Shown: piece by piece, positions 1-9,680 of the stretch | Position numbering within the stretch: the first letter of the stretch is position 1 | Layout: each line of letters begins with the position of its first letter | Assembly (NCBI GenBank): GCA_013360535.1 | Contig: JABWBL010000021.1 | Location: 1 to 15,451, forward strand | Reading direction: 5' to 3' | Length of the DNA stretch: 15,451 nucleotides | Origin: Planctomycetaceae bacterium | GTDB taxonomy: Bacteria > Planctomycetota > UBA1135 > GCA-002686595 | Program-made: the position numbers and the translations under genes | The notes under the pieces: generated by a model | The model's database searches: none | Told to the model about the DNA's origin: nothing | The model's input: the letters and a program-made list of their open reading frames with translations, nothing else

Positions 1-198
1 CGTGCGTTCCTCGAGCCCACCCGCGCGGGCGGCGCTCGCCAGCGCCGGAAAATCGGCGGGCTCGAGGTGGGCGGCGAGCCAGCGCTCGGCCTCGGCACGC
101 TCGCGGGCCGATTCGGACGAGAGCCGGACGAGCTCGGCGGCGACGTCGGGCCCCGTGCGCGGGCCTGCGAGCGCCAGAACGAGGGCGAAAGCGATCAT
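1..198 (-). CDS. Secreted protein of unknown function, N-terminal fragment
   Basis: The reading frame starts with ATG at 198 and runs off the left edge of the window, so only 66 residues are visible. The first 11 or so residues (MIAFALVLALA) form a short hydrophobic stretch that looks like a signal peptide, followed by GPRTGPDVAAELVRL and a helical, charged region rich in Glu, Arg and Ala. The pattern of a helix with regularly spaced Leu and Ala resembles the first unit of a HEAT-like helical repeat protein, but too little is present to assign a family. It is divergent from the biotin carboxylase gene, with 97 bp between the starts. A TACCTT hexamer nine bases upstream of the ATG fits a leaderless start and supports this start codon. 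No ribosome binding site is seen. Confidence 0.6.
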   Translation of the reverse strand, partial: MIAFALVLALAGPRTGPDVAAELVRLSSESARERAEAERWLAAHLEPADFPALASAARAGGLEERT

Positions 199-207
199 CG
201 GACCGCC

Positions 208-213
208 AAGGTA
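208..213 (-). promoter_or_regulatory. Putative -10 element (TACCTT), leaderless start
   Basis: Read on the minus strand the hexamer is TACCTT, ending nine bases before the ATG at 198. It matches the TAnnnT form of a -10 box at a distance that would put transcription initiation at or next to the start codon. No convincing -35 hexamer is visible. The same arrangement precedes four other genes in the window. Confidence 0.5.
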
Positions 214-276
214 GTCGCTCGCCCAGCCGTCGTCACCGTCGACCCGCGCTCGCCGGGCGCAATCTCGCTGGCCCGC

Positions 277-285
277 TGCTACCCT
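277..285 (+). promoter_or_regulatory. Putative extended -10 element (TGCTACCCT), leaderless start
   Basis: TACCCT at 280-285, preceded by TG at 277-278, forms an extended -10 motif that ends ten bases before the ATG at 296. It would drive the whole 296-5297 operon with little or no 5' leader. No -35 match and no Shine-Dalgarno sequence are seen in front of this ATG, which agrees with a leaderless transcript. Confidence 0.55.
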
Positions 286-295
286 CTTTCCGCCC

Positions 296-1652
<1,357 letters not shown>

Positions 1653-1654
<2 letters not shown>

Positions 1655-1658
1655 GAAG
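1653..1658 (+). promoter_or_regulatory. Ribosome binding site for the carboxyltransferase gene
   Basis: AGGAAG overlaps the TAG stop of the biotin carboxylase gene and lies nine bases before the ATG at 1668. It is one of the few recognisable Shine-Dalgarno sequences in the window. It supports the chosen start and translation from a shared transcript. Confidence 0.6.
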
Positions 1659-1667
1659 CTCACGAAC

Positions 1668-3391
<1,724 letters not shown>

Positions 3392-3395
<4 letters not shown>

Positions 3396-3967
3396 CCCGC
3401 GAGATCCTCACGCTGCGCGTTCGCCGCGAAGGCGAGCACGTCCTCGTCGAAGCGCCGTCCGTCGGCCATTTCACCGAATCGGTTGCGCCCGGTGGAGCGC
3501 TGCTCGCCGGAGCGAAGGCGGGTGTGCTGATCACGCTCGGCCGCGCGTTCGATCTCGTGGTGCCTGAAGGCGTCGCGGGCGTCGTCGACGGTCCCGTGCA
3601 CGAGCGGGTGCACGCTCCGGTCGGTTACGGCACGCTGCTCTACAGGCTGCGTCCGCTCGAAGGCGCGAGCGCTGCGCAGGCGAGCGCTGCGGCGCAGGAA
3701 TCGAAGGGCGCACCGACGTTCCGTTCGCCGTCCGCGGGCCGCTTCTGGCATCGCGCGGCGCCGGGTGAGCCCGCGCTCGCGAAGGCTGGCGACGTGATCG
3801 AGGCCGGCAAGCCGCTCGGGTTGATCGAGGTGATGAAGACCTTCACGCTCGTCACCTACCAGCCGACCGGCGGGCTGCCCGCGCGTGCGCGCATCGTGCG
3901 TGTGCTCGCCTCCGACGGCGCGGAAGTCGCGGAAAAGGCGCCGCTGTTCGAGCTCGAGCCGGCCTGA
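3392..3967 (+). CDS. Biotin carboxyl carrier protein with two biotinyl-like domains, one degenerate
   Basis: This 191-aa protein is the mobile biotin arm between the two preceding enzymes. The C-terminal domain (about 108-188) has the biotinylation motif [10 protein letters not shown], with the acceptor lysine at K149. The N-terminal domain (about 18-87) has the same plan: APSVGHF matches SPSAGRF, the AGAKAGVL turn matches EAGKPLGLI, and [10 protein letters not shown] lines up with EVMKTFTLV. This puts Arg51 where the biotin lysine should be, so domain 1 probably cannot be biotinylated. An Ala- and Ser-rich linker (about 91-107) joins the two. The ATG overlaps the stop of the carboxyltransferase gene by four bases. 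The role of domain 1 is not known; docking to the GcdA-like subunit is one possibility. Confidence 0.88.
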
Positions 3968-4026
3968 GCGCCGGGGTTCGCGCGCGGGGCTTGAAAGCGG
4001 CGGGCTCCGGCCCGAGGCTTCCGGCC

Positions 4027-4911
4027 ATGAGCCAGCGCATCCTGATCACGGGCGGAACGGGTTTCGTCGGAACGCGGTTGCGGCAGTTGCTCGTCGACCG
4101 CGGCGCGAAGGTCACGATCGTCACGCGCTCGCCGCAGAACCGCCCGGTCGTCGCGGGCGTCGAGTACAGCACGCTGCCGAGCGACCTCTCGGGATTCGAT
4201 GCGATCGTCAACCTCGCGGGCGAGCCGGTCGCGGGCAAGCGCTGGAACGACGCGGTGAAGGCCGAGATTCGCGCGAGTCGTGTCGACGGCACGAAGAAGC
4301 TCGTCGACGCGCTCGCGAAAAGCGCGCAGAAGCCCAAGGTGCTCGTGAGCGCGTCGGCGATCGGCATCTACGGCGATCAGGGCGAGCGCCTGCTGCCCGA
4401 GAACGCGAAAGCGGGCGGCGATTTCCTCGCGGAAGTGTGCACGGCCTGGGAACGTGAGGCCAATCGCGCGAGCGAAGTGGGCGTGCGCGTCGTCAACCTG
4501 CGCATCGGCGTCGTGCTCGGCAACGGAGGCGCGCTCAAGCAGATGCTGCCGCCGTTCAAGCTCGGACTCGGCGGACCGATCGGCTCTGGCGCGCATTGGA
4601 TGAGCTGGATCCACGTCGACGACCTGTGCGGGCTCGTGCAGCACGCGCTGCGCGACGAGACCGTCTCGGGCCCGCTCAACGGCGTCGCCCCCGGCGCGTG
4701 CACCAACAAGGACTTCTCGAAGGCGCTCGGGCGCGCGCTCCACCGCCCCGCGATCTTCCCGGTGCCGCCGTTCATGTTGCGCCTGATGTTCGGCGACGTC
4801 GAGCAGGTGCTCACCGCGAGCCAGCGCTGCGTACCCGAGCGCGCACTGAAGTCCGGCTACGCCTTCAAGTACGCGGACATCGACGGCGCGCTGCGCTCGC
4901 TCTTCAGCTGA
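4027..4911 (+). CDS. TIGR01777-family NAD(P)-binding epimerase-like protein
   Basis: The 294-aa product belongs to the extended SDR family that includes E. coli YfcH and human SDR39U1; the substrate of this family is unknown. It begins with a Rossmann fold, RILITGGTGFVGTRL (about 4-18), followed by NLAGEPVAGKRW, the SRVDGTK segment, SASAIGIYG (the SDR active-site stretch), and LRIGVVLGNGGALKQMLPPF. WMSWIHVDDL and the Pro-rich FPVPPFMLRLMFGDVEQ are also typical, and the length is normal. An in-frame ATG at 3991 exists, but family homology starts at MSQR, and GAGG at 4014-4017 gives a fair ribosome site for ATG 4027. It lies 59 bp after the biotin carrier and touches acpS (TGATG), so it is probably co-transcribed with both. 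Confidence 0.9.
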   Translation: MSQRILITGGTGFVGTRLRQLLVDRGAKVTIVTRSPQNRPVVAGVEYSTLPSDLSGFDAIVNLAGEPVAGKRWNDAVKAEIRASRVDGTKKLVDALAKSAQKPKVLVSASAIGIYGDQGERLLPENAKAGGDFLAEVCTAWEREANRASEVGVRVVNLRIGVVLGNGGALKQMLPPFKLGLGGPIGSGAHWMSWIHVDDLCGLVQHALRDETVSGPLNGVAPGACTNKDFSKALGRALHRPAIFPVPPFMLRLMFGDVEQVLTASQRCVPERALKSGYAFKYADIDGALRSLFS

Positions 4912-5297
4912 TGGCCATCGTCGGACTAGGGCTCGACATCGCGCAGATCGGTCGCATGCAGGCGACGATCGAGCGCTACGGCGAGCGCGCGCTCGCGCGG
5001 CTTTTCACCGCCGGCGAACGCGCCTACTGCGAAAGCAAGAAGGTCACGCGCTACTCGAGCTACGCCGGGCGTTTTGCGGTGAAAGAGGCCGTGATGAAGC
5101 TGCTCGGCACCGGCTGGGCCAAGGGCGTGCGCTGGGTCGACATCGAGGTCGTGCGTCCGCCCGGACAAGCGCCCACCGTCGTGCTTCACGGCGAGACGGC
5201 GCGCATCGCGCAGGCGAAGGGCATCACGCGCATCCACATCACGATCACGCACGACGCCGGCATTTCCGCCGCCGTCGCGGTCGGCGAGAGCGCCTGA
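4911..5297 (+). CDS. acpS: Holo-[acyl-carrier-protein] synthase
   Basis: AcpS transfers the 4'-phosphopantetheine arm from CoA to apo-ACP, activating fatty acid synthesis. The 128-aa length is typical of the trimeric AcpS family. VGLGLDIAQIGR holds the metal-binding Asp9; RFAVKEAVMKLLGTG (54-68) holds Glu59, the second metal ligand; and ITITHDAGISAAVAV is the C-terminal family motif, usually written ISHxxxYA. The ATG shares one base with the TGA of the upstream SDR gene, so translation is coupled. Placement after an acyl-CoA carboxylase fits a lipid-synthesis operon. It ends 18 bp from the stop of a convergent membrane-protein gene. Confidence 0.93.
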   Translation: MAIVGLGLDIAQIGRMQATIERYGERALARLFTAGERAYCESKKVTRYSSYAGRFAVKEAVMKLLGTGWAKGVRWVDIEVVRPPGQAPTVVLHGETARIAQAKGITRIHITITHDAGISAAVAVGESA

Positions 5298-5315
5298 GGC
5301 TCGCGCGGCGACATT

Positions 5316-7268
5316 TCAGTCGCGGGGGATGCGGTAGAGGTCCCAGAGGTTGCCGTCGACGACCTTCGGCAGCGCGAGCTGCGTGTCCTCGGGCGAGACG
5401 ACGAGCTCGAAGTCGTACTTGTGCGCGAGCTCGGCCCAGCGCTCGGGCGTGCGATCGCGCCACACCATCGACCAGTATGGATTGGTGAGCTTGAAGCGAC
5501 CGCCGCCGGAGAGCGCCAGCACGTCGCGCGCGCGCGAGTAGTCGACCTCGTACAGGTCCCGGAACAGCGGCGCGACCGCCGAGCCGAGCTCGGGCATGTA
5601 CGTGAGCATCCACAGCGTCTCGGTCTCGGCCAGCACCGGATGCCCCGTCTTCTGCTGCACCTCGAGCCGCACCCAAGCGGCCGTCAGCACCGGCTCGTCC
5701 GGCGCGACGTTGGCCTTCATCCACGCGACCATCTCGCGATCGAAGCGCGACGGCACGTCGCAGCGCCAGTTCTTGCCGAAGTCGACCCAGCGTCCCGGCA
5801 TGTTCACGGCGGCGGCGAGCAGCCCTCCGCACAACGCGAACGCGGCGCCGGAATGCGCGAGCACGGGTTGCGAGCGCGCGAGCGCCCCACCGAGCGTCAA
5901 CGCCACGAGTCCGACTCCGATGCCGCCGAGGAAGGACCAGTGCCGAACCGGCTGCGGGTAGAGCACGAACAGCACGCCGGCGAGCACCGCGCACGCCACG
6001 CAGATCCACGGGAAATCCCGCCGCGAACGACGCACGGCCCACAGGCCCGCCGCGGCCGCGAGACCGAACGCGACCACGCCGACCTGGTCGCGCACCTGCC
6101 ACGGGCCGCGCTGCAGGATCCACACGGCTGCCGCCACGAACGAACTTCCGACCGCGGCCCAGAAGGCGCCCCGCTGGGTGGCCTCGACACGCTCGAGAGC
6201 TCCGGCCACGGCCGTGACGACGAACGGACCGAGCAGGATCGTCGAGAGGTTGCTCACGCGCGACGGCATCGACATCAGCAGCGGATAGGGCAGCACGCCG
6301 AGGGCTTGCGCGGCGGCGCAACCGAACGTGAAGAGCCACGCGACGCCCGCGAACACGACCAGCCAGCGCGCTGCCGCCGCCGGGCCGTTCGAGCGCTCTC
6401 CCAGCTCGCGCCCTCCGCGCAGCAACGCGAACGCGAGCATCGCGAACACGATGAAGTGCACCGCGTAGCCGAAGCGCGTGAAGTCGGGCAGCTGGCGATG
6501 GAAGTCGGTGAGCGCGACGAAGTTGCGCGCGGCGGTGTCGTCGCCGGGAGCGCTGTAGGGCGGAATCGACTCGAACGGCGAGGCCTTCCAGCGCGTCCAC
6601 GCGAAGAACGCGGCGTTCAACGCAAGTCCGAGCGCTCCGCCAGCGAGCGCGCGCCGCAGTTCCGTTCCGCGCGCGCGGTTGCGCGAGAAGCCGAGGTACA
6701 GCAACGTGAAGATCCACAGCGGCGCGACGACGCCCGCGTGCAGCATCGGCATCAGGCCCGTGAGCAGCGCCGCCGTGCGCGTCGCTCCTCCGGCCCAGGC
6801 TGCCGCGACCAGCACCGCGAGCGACTGCCCGATCTGGCCGTGGCTGTAGATGTCCGGGTAGACGAGCACAGGGTAGAGGCCGTCGTAGGCCGTCGGCGCC
6901 TCGAGCGCGGCGAAGATCGCGGCGCCCGCGGCGAGCGCCCAGCGGCGCGTGAGCGCGAGAGCCGCGCAGTACGGCGCGAACAGCGCGAGGAACAGCGCGA
7001 GCGTGTTGCGCGTGGCGGAGATCCAGTCGCGCTCGAAACCCAGCCGCAGCGCCCACGACGTCACGTGATTCCCGAGGCTGAAGGCGCGCTCGTAGAAGTA
7101 GACGTGGGGATGTCCCGGCGGATAAGGCGGCATTCCGGCGAGCACGGCGCCGGAGCCGAGCGTCTCGTCGACGACGATCGGATTGAACGCGAGCGAACTG
7201 ACCGCGAAGGCGAGGATCGCGACGGCGCCGGCGAGCGTCGCGCGGCGCAGGCTCACGTGCTCTTCCAT
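5316..7268 (-). CDS. Large polytopic membrane protein, possibly GT-C-like
   Basis: The 650-aa protein has roughly a dozen hydrophobic segments between residues 10 and 505, then a soluble C-terminal domain of about 145 residues. The first membrane segment is followed by a loop containing NPIVVDETLGSG, an acidic position seen in the first external loop of many GT-C membrane glycosyltransferases. Another loop reads YPDIYSHGQIGQ. The C-terminal domain (REMVAWMKANVAPDEPVL and later WSMVWRDRTPERWAELAHKY) resembles the terminal domains of uncharacterised GT-C-fold proteins, where 'Wlkxntpxdxvv' patterns recur. I do not recognise a named family, and a glycosyltransferase role is inference. It starts ten bases after the stop of the CoA-binding gene, so the two probably share a transcript. 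No Shine-Dalgarno sequence or -10 box is seen close to its ATG. Confidence 0.78.
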   Translation of the reverse strand: MEEHVSLRRATLAGAVAILAFAVSSLAFNPIVVDETLGSGAVLAGMPPYPPGHPHVYFYERAFSLGNHVTSWALRLGFERDWISATRNTLALFLALFAPYCAALALTRRWALAAGAAIFAALEAPTAYDGLYPVLVYPDIYSHGQIGQSLAVLVAAAWAGGATRTAALLTGLMPMLHAGVVAPLWIFTLLYLGFSRNRARGTELRRALAGGALGLALNAAFFAWTRWKASPFESIPPYSAPGDDTAARNFVALTDFHRQLPDFTRFGYAVHFIVFAMLAFALLRGGRELGERSNGPAAAARWLVVFAGVAWLFTFGCAAAQALGVLPYPLLMSMPSRVSNLSTILLGPFVVTAVAGALERVEATQRGAFWAAVGSSFVAAAVWILQRGPWQVRDQVGVVAFGLAAAAGLWAVRRSRRDFPWICVACAVLAGVLFVLYPQPVRHWSFLGGIGVGLVALTLGGALARSQPVLAHSGAAFALCGGLLAAAVNMPGRWVDFGKNWRCDVPSRFDREMVAWMKANVAPDEPVLTAAWVRLEVQQKTGHPVLAETETLWMLTYMPELGSAVAPLFRDLYEVDYSRARDVLALSGGGRFKLTNPYWSMVWRDRTPERWAELAHKYDFELVVSPEDTQLALPKVVDGNLWDLYRIPRD

Positions 7269-7278
7269 GCTCCGGGGT

Positions 7279-7680
7279 TCACTCGCGGAAGCGCAGCACC
7301 ACGAGCAGGCACGGCCCGCCCGCGATCACGTTGAGGCCCGCCGCCCGCGCGAGCTCGATCGCCTTCGCGCTCTCGGCGCCGGGCTGCATCCACAGGTGGC
7401 GGATGCCCTTCGCGAGCGCGGCCTGCACGACCTGCTCGGTGACGGCCGGCGGCGTGATGATCGAGAGCCCGTGCACGCCCGCAGGCAGGTCGGCGATGCT
7501 CGCGACGCAGCTCACGCCCTCGATCTCGCGCTCGCGCGGATGCACGACGTGCACGGGGCGCGCGGTCTGCTGGTAGCAGCGCAGCACCTTGTTGCCGTAC
7601 TTCGTGCGGTCGGTCGAAGCTCCGACGACCGCGTGCGGTGCGCCGGCGAGGAAGGCGTCGATGTCGGCTTGCGTGTTCAC
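7279..7680 (-). CDS. CoA-binding domain protein (YccU type)
   Basis: This 133-aa protein is a single Rossmann-like CoA-binding domain related to the N-terminal part of succinyl-CoA synthetase alpha. The visible motifs are the nucleotide loop AVVGASTDRTKYGNKVLRCY (residues 17-36), VHVVHPREREIEG, LSIITPPAVTEQVV and HLWMQPGAES; it ends with NVIAGGPCLLVVLRFRE. This is the whole domain of the YccU family, whose cellular role is unclear. I chose the GTG at 7680 because VNTQADIDAFLAG aligns with the usual family start. The ATG at 7725 would add fifteen low-complexity residues and would lie within the overlapping promoter of nth. It leads a probable two-gene operon with the membrane protein downstream. 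Confidence 0.88.
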   Translation of the reverse strand: MNTQADIDAFLAGAPHAVVGASTDRTKYGNKVLRCYQQTARPVHVVHPREREIEGVSCVASIADLPAGVHGLSIITPPAVTEQVVQAALAKGIRHLWMQPGAESAKAIELARAAGLNVIAGGPCLLVVLRFRE

Positions 7681-7715
7681 GAGGGGGAGCGACGGAGTCG
7701 GCGTCGCGGCGCGAC

Positions 7716-7725
7716 ACGCTACCAT
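7716..7725. promoter_or_regulatory. Overlapping divergent -10 elements in the nth intergenic region
   Basis: On the plus strand TACCAT (7720-7725) ends nine bases before the nth ATG at 7735, in the leaderless spacing seen elsewhere here. On the minus strand TAGCGT (7721-7716) shares the same TA step and points toward the CoA-binding gene, whose GTG lies 35 bases further on. The two hexamers together form the ten-base string ACGCTACCAT. The plus-strand element is the better supported; the minus-strand one is an inference. Confidence 0.45.
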
Positions 7726-7734
7726 TCCGGGGCC

Positions 7735-8463
7735 ATGCAGCGGGAGAGCGGCACGAAACGCGAGGAGAAGGCGCGCGCGATCGCGCGGCAGCTCGACGAG
7801 CTGTACCCCGAGCCCGCGGTCCCGCTCGACCACACGGACCCGTACACGCTGCTCGTGGCGGTGCTGCTCTCGGCACAATGCACCGACGTGCGCGTCAACC
7901 AGACGACGCCGGCGCTGTTCGCGCGCGCGCGGACGCCGGCGCAGATGCTGAAGCTGTCCAAGGACGAGATTCGTGCGCTCATCAAGCCTTGTGGGCTCTC
8001 GCCGCAGAAGGCGAGCGCGATCTGGGAGCTCTCGCGCCTCCTGCTCGAACGCCACAGGGGCGAAGTGCCGCGTTCCTTCGAGGAACTCGAGGCGCTGCCG
8101 GGTGTCGGGCACAAGACCGCGGGGGTCGTGATGAGCCACGCCTTCGGCGCGCCGGCGTTCCCCGTCGACACGCACATCCATCGGCTCGCGGAGCGTTGGG
8201 GCCTGTCGGATGGCTCGAGCGTGGAACGCACCGAACGCGACCTGAAGGCGCTCTTCCCGCAGGAATCCTGGGAGCGGCTGCACCTGCAGATCATCTATTT
8301 CGGCCGCGAGCACTGCCCCGCGCTGCGCCACGACCTCACGAAGTGCCCGATCTGCTCCTGGGCCGCGAGCAAGGCGCGTGCGGCGCTCGAGAGACGCGCC
8401 GGCAGCGGCAAGGACGCGCGCAAGCGGGCGCCGGCGACGGGCGCGACGCGCCGCCGCAAGTAG
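7735..8463 (+). CDS. nth: Endonuclease III (DNA glycosylase/AP lyase) with incomplete Fe-S motif
   Basis: The 242-aa protein removes oxidised pyrimidines in base excision repair. The helix-hairpin-helix and Gly/Pro loop reads LPGVGHKTAGVV (121-132), with catalytic Lys127, and FPVDTHIHRL holds catalytic Asp145; these match K120 and D138 of E. coli Nth. LLSAQCTDVRVNQTTP near the start is also typical. The C-terminal cysteine cluster is unusual: C194, C204 and C207 occur as Cx9Cx2C, but the fourth cysteine of the normal Cx6Cx2Cx5C cluster is absent and the sequence continues SWAASKARAAL. The [4Fe-4S] cluster may therefore be missing. A basic Arg/Lys tail (about 219-242) follows. The ATG is nine bases after a TACCAT -10-like box. 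It is followed by cyaY after 18 bp. Confidence 0.92.
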   Translation: MQRESGTKREEKARAIARQLDELYPEPAVPLDHTDPYTLLVAVLLSAQCTDVRVNQTTPALFARARTPAQMLKLSKDEIRALIKPCGLSPQKASAIWELSRLLLERHRGEVPRSFEELEALPGVGHKTAGVVMSHAFGAPAFPVDTHIHRLAERWGLSDGSSVERTERDLKALFPQESWERLHLQIIYFGREHCPALRHDLTKCPICSWAASKARAALERRAGSGKDARKRAPATGATRRRK

Positions 8464-8467
8464 CGGC

Positions 8468-8473
8468 TATTCT
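8468..8473 (+). promoter_or_regulatory. Putative -10 element (TATTCT), leaderless start of cyaY
   Basis: TATTCT lies inside the 18-bp gap between the nth stop and the cyaY ATG, eight bases before that ATG. It is the closest of the five to the TATAAT consensus. It suggests that cyaY and the regulator gene can be transcribed independently of nth. Confidence 0.5.
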
Positions 8474-8481
8474 CTTTCGCC

Positions 8482-8805
8482 ATGGACAAGCAGCTCTACA
8501 CGAAGCGGGTCGACGAGTGCCTGAAGCGAGTCGCGCAGTGGCTCGAGAGCTTCGACCCCGACGAGCTCGACTACTCCACCACCGACGGCGTCGTCAGCCT
8601 GCAGTTCAAGGACGGCACGCGTTATGTGCTCAACCGTCAGGCCGCGGCCTCGCAGGTGTGGTTCGCGGCGGGCGCGCGCGCGTGGCACTACAACTACGAC
8701 GAGGTCGGCCAGCGCTGGGTCGACGACCGCGACGGGCATGCGCTGCTCGGCAACCTCGCCAAGGTCGTCGCGGCGAAGCTCGGCCGCGAGGCGGGCGCGC
8801 CGTGA
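8482..8805 (+). CDS. cyaY: Iron donor protein CyaY (bacterial frataxin)
   Basis: This 107-aa cytoplasmic protein belongs to the frataxin family, which binds iron through an acidic first helix and modulates Fe-S cluster assembly by IscS/IscU. The fold can be followed in order: an acidic helix with LESFDPDELDYS, the strand GVVSLQFKDGTRYVLNRQ (close to E. coli GVLTITFENGSKIIINRQ), the QVWFAAGARAWHYNYD strand pair with the invariant tryptophan, the DDRDG turn, and a final helix. The length equals that of E. coli CyaY. ATG 8482 follows a TATTCT box after eight bases. The gene overlaps the LysR gene by four bases (GTGA), so the two are translationally coupled. No isc or suf genes are visible in the window. 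Confidence 0.93.
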   Translation: MDKQLYTKRVDECLKRVAQWLESFDPDELDYSTTDGVVSLQFKDGTRYVLNRQAAASQVWFAAGARAWHYNYDEVGQRWVDDRDGHALLGNLAKVVAAKLGREAGAP

Positions 8806-9680
8806 TCTCGCTGCACCGCCTCGAGGGCTTCTACTGGGTGGCGAAGACCGCCGGGTATGCGCGGGCGGCGCGGGCTTTCCCCTACCCGATCACGCAGCCG
8901 GCGGTGCACCAGCAGGTGAAGAAGCTCGAGAGCGATGTCGGGCTCGAGCTGTTCGAGCGCGTCGGCAAGGACCGCATGCAGCTCACGCCGGCGGGTGAGC
9001 GGCTCTATCGCTTCGTGGCGCCGTTTTTCGAGGGCCTGCCGAGCGTGTTGCGCGCCGTGCAGTCGGGCGAGGAGAGCGGCAGGCTCGTGATCCACGCGGC
9101 GCCGCTGCTCGTGCGCCATCTGATGCCGCGCTGGATCCAGCAGCTGCGCCGCAAGGCCAAGGACGCGCGCGTCGAGCTCGTCGAGGCCGCGCACATCGAC
9201 GTCGGCCGCCTGCGCGACGGTTCGGCGGACCTGCTCGTCGACTACCTGCCGAAGTGGCCCGACGATGTGGCGACCTTGCGCGTGGGAACGCTGCGGGGAT
9301 TCGTGGTGCTGCCGAGCTCGCACAAGCTCGCGAAGAAGGCGCGCCTCACGGTGGAGCACCTCGCCGAGGAGACGTTCATCAGCTACACGCCGGGAATGCT
9401 CGGGCACGAGCTGCAGCTCGCGGCGCTCGCCGAACACGGTGTCACGCCGCGCCACATGCTCTCGGCGAGCACCGCGGAGTCGATCCTCGGCTTCGTGGGC
9501 GCGGAACTGGGCTTCTCGCTGCTGCCGTGGCTCGACGAGAAGGGTCCGAACGCACCCGGGATCACGAGCGTGCCGCTCACGTCGCCGAAGATCGAATTCC
9601 CGGTGATGGCCGGCTGGCGCAAGGACACGCCCGAGCACCCGCTGCTCGACGCGGCGCTCGAGTGCGCGCCGAAGCCCTGA
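8802..9680 (+). CDS. LysR-family transcriptional regulator
   Basis: The 292-aa product has the LysR layout. An N-terminal winged helix-turn-helix (about 1-65) includes LEGFYWVAKTAGYARAARAF, ITQPAVHQQVKKLESDVGLE and LFERVGKDRMQLTPAGERLY. A linker helix follows, then a periplasmic-binding-protein-like effector domain (about 88-285) with GSADLLVDYLP, FVVLPSSHKLAKK and LGFVGAELGFSLLPW. The recognition helix has the usual QPAV sequence, but GYARAARAF replaces the common GSFTRAAxxL. It starts at the GTG that overlaps the cyaY stop, since homology begins at once. The effector and targets are unknown. Coupling to cyaY rather than divergence from a target gene is not the classical LysR arrangement. 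The stop directly abuts that of the convergent SecD-like gene. Confidence 0.9.
   Translation: MISLHRLEGFYWVAKTAGYARAARAFPYPITQPAVHQQVKKLESDVGLELFERVGKDRMQLTPAGERLYRFVAPFFEGLPSVLRAVQSGEESGRLVIHAAPLLVRHLMPRWIQQLRRKAKDARVELVEAAHIDVGRLRDGSADLLVDYLPKWPDDVATLRVGTLRGFVVLPSSHKLAKKARLTVEHLAEETFISYTPGMLGHELQLAALAEHGVTPRHMLSASTAESILGFVGAELGFSLLPWLDEKGPNAPGITSVPLTSPKIEFPVMAGWRKDTPEHPLLDAALECAPKP

Noticed and set aside
5308..5323. Hairpin GCGAC-ATTTCA-GTCGC between acpS and the convergent membrane gene, as a terminator
   Set aside because: The stem is only five base pairs, overlaps a stop codon and has no T-run. No convincing intrinsic terminator was found anywhere in the window.
5421..7334. 637-codon plus-strand frame opposite the membrane protein
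   Set aside because: Arg/Glu/His-rich shadow with no motifs; the minus frame shows clear membrane-segment periodicity.
7681..7725. Upstream ATG at 7725 as the start of the CoA-binding gene
   Set aside because: It would add fifteen residues with no family match and overlap the nth -10 box; the GTG at 7680 matches the usual start of the family.
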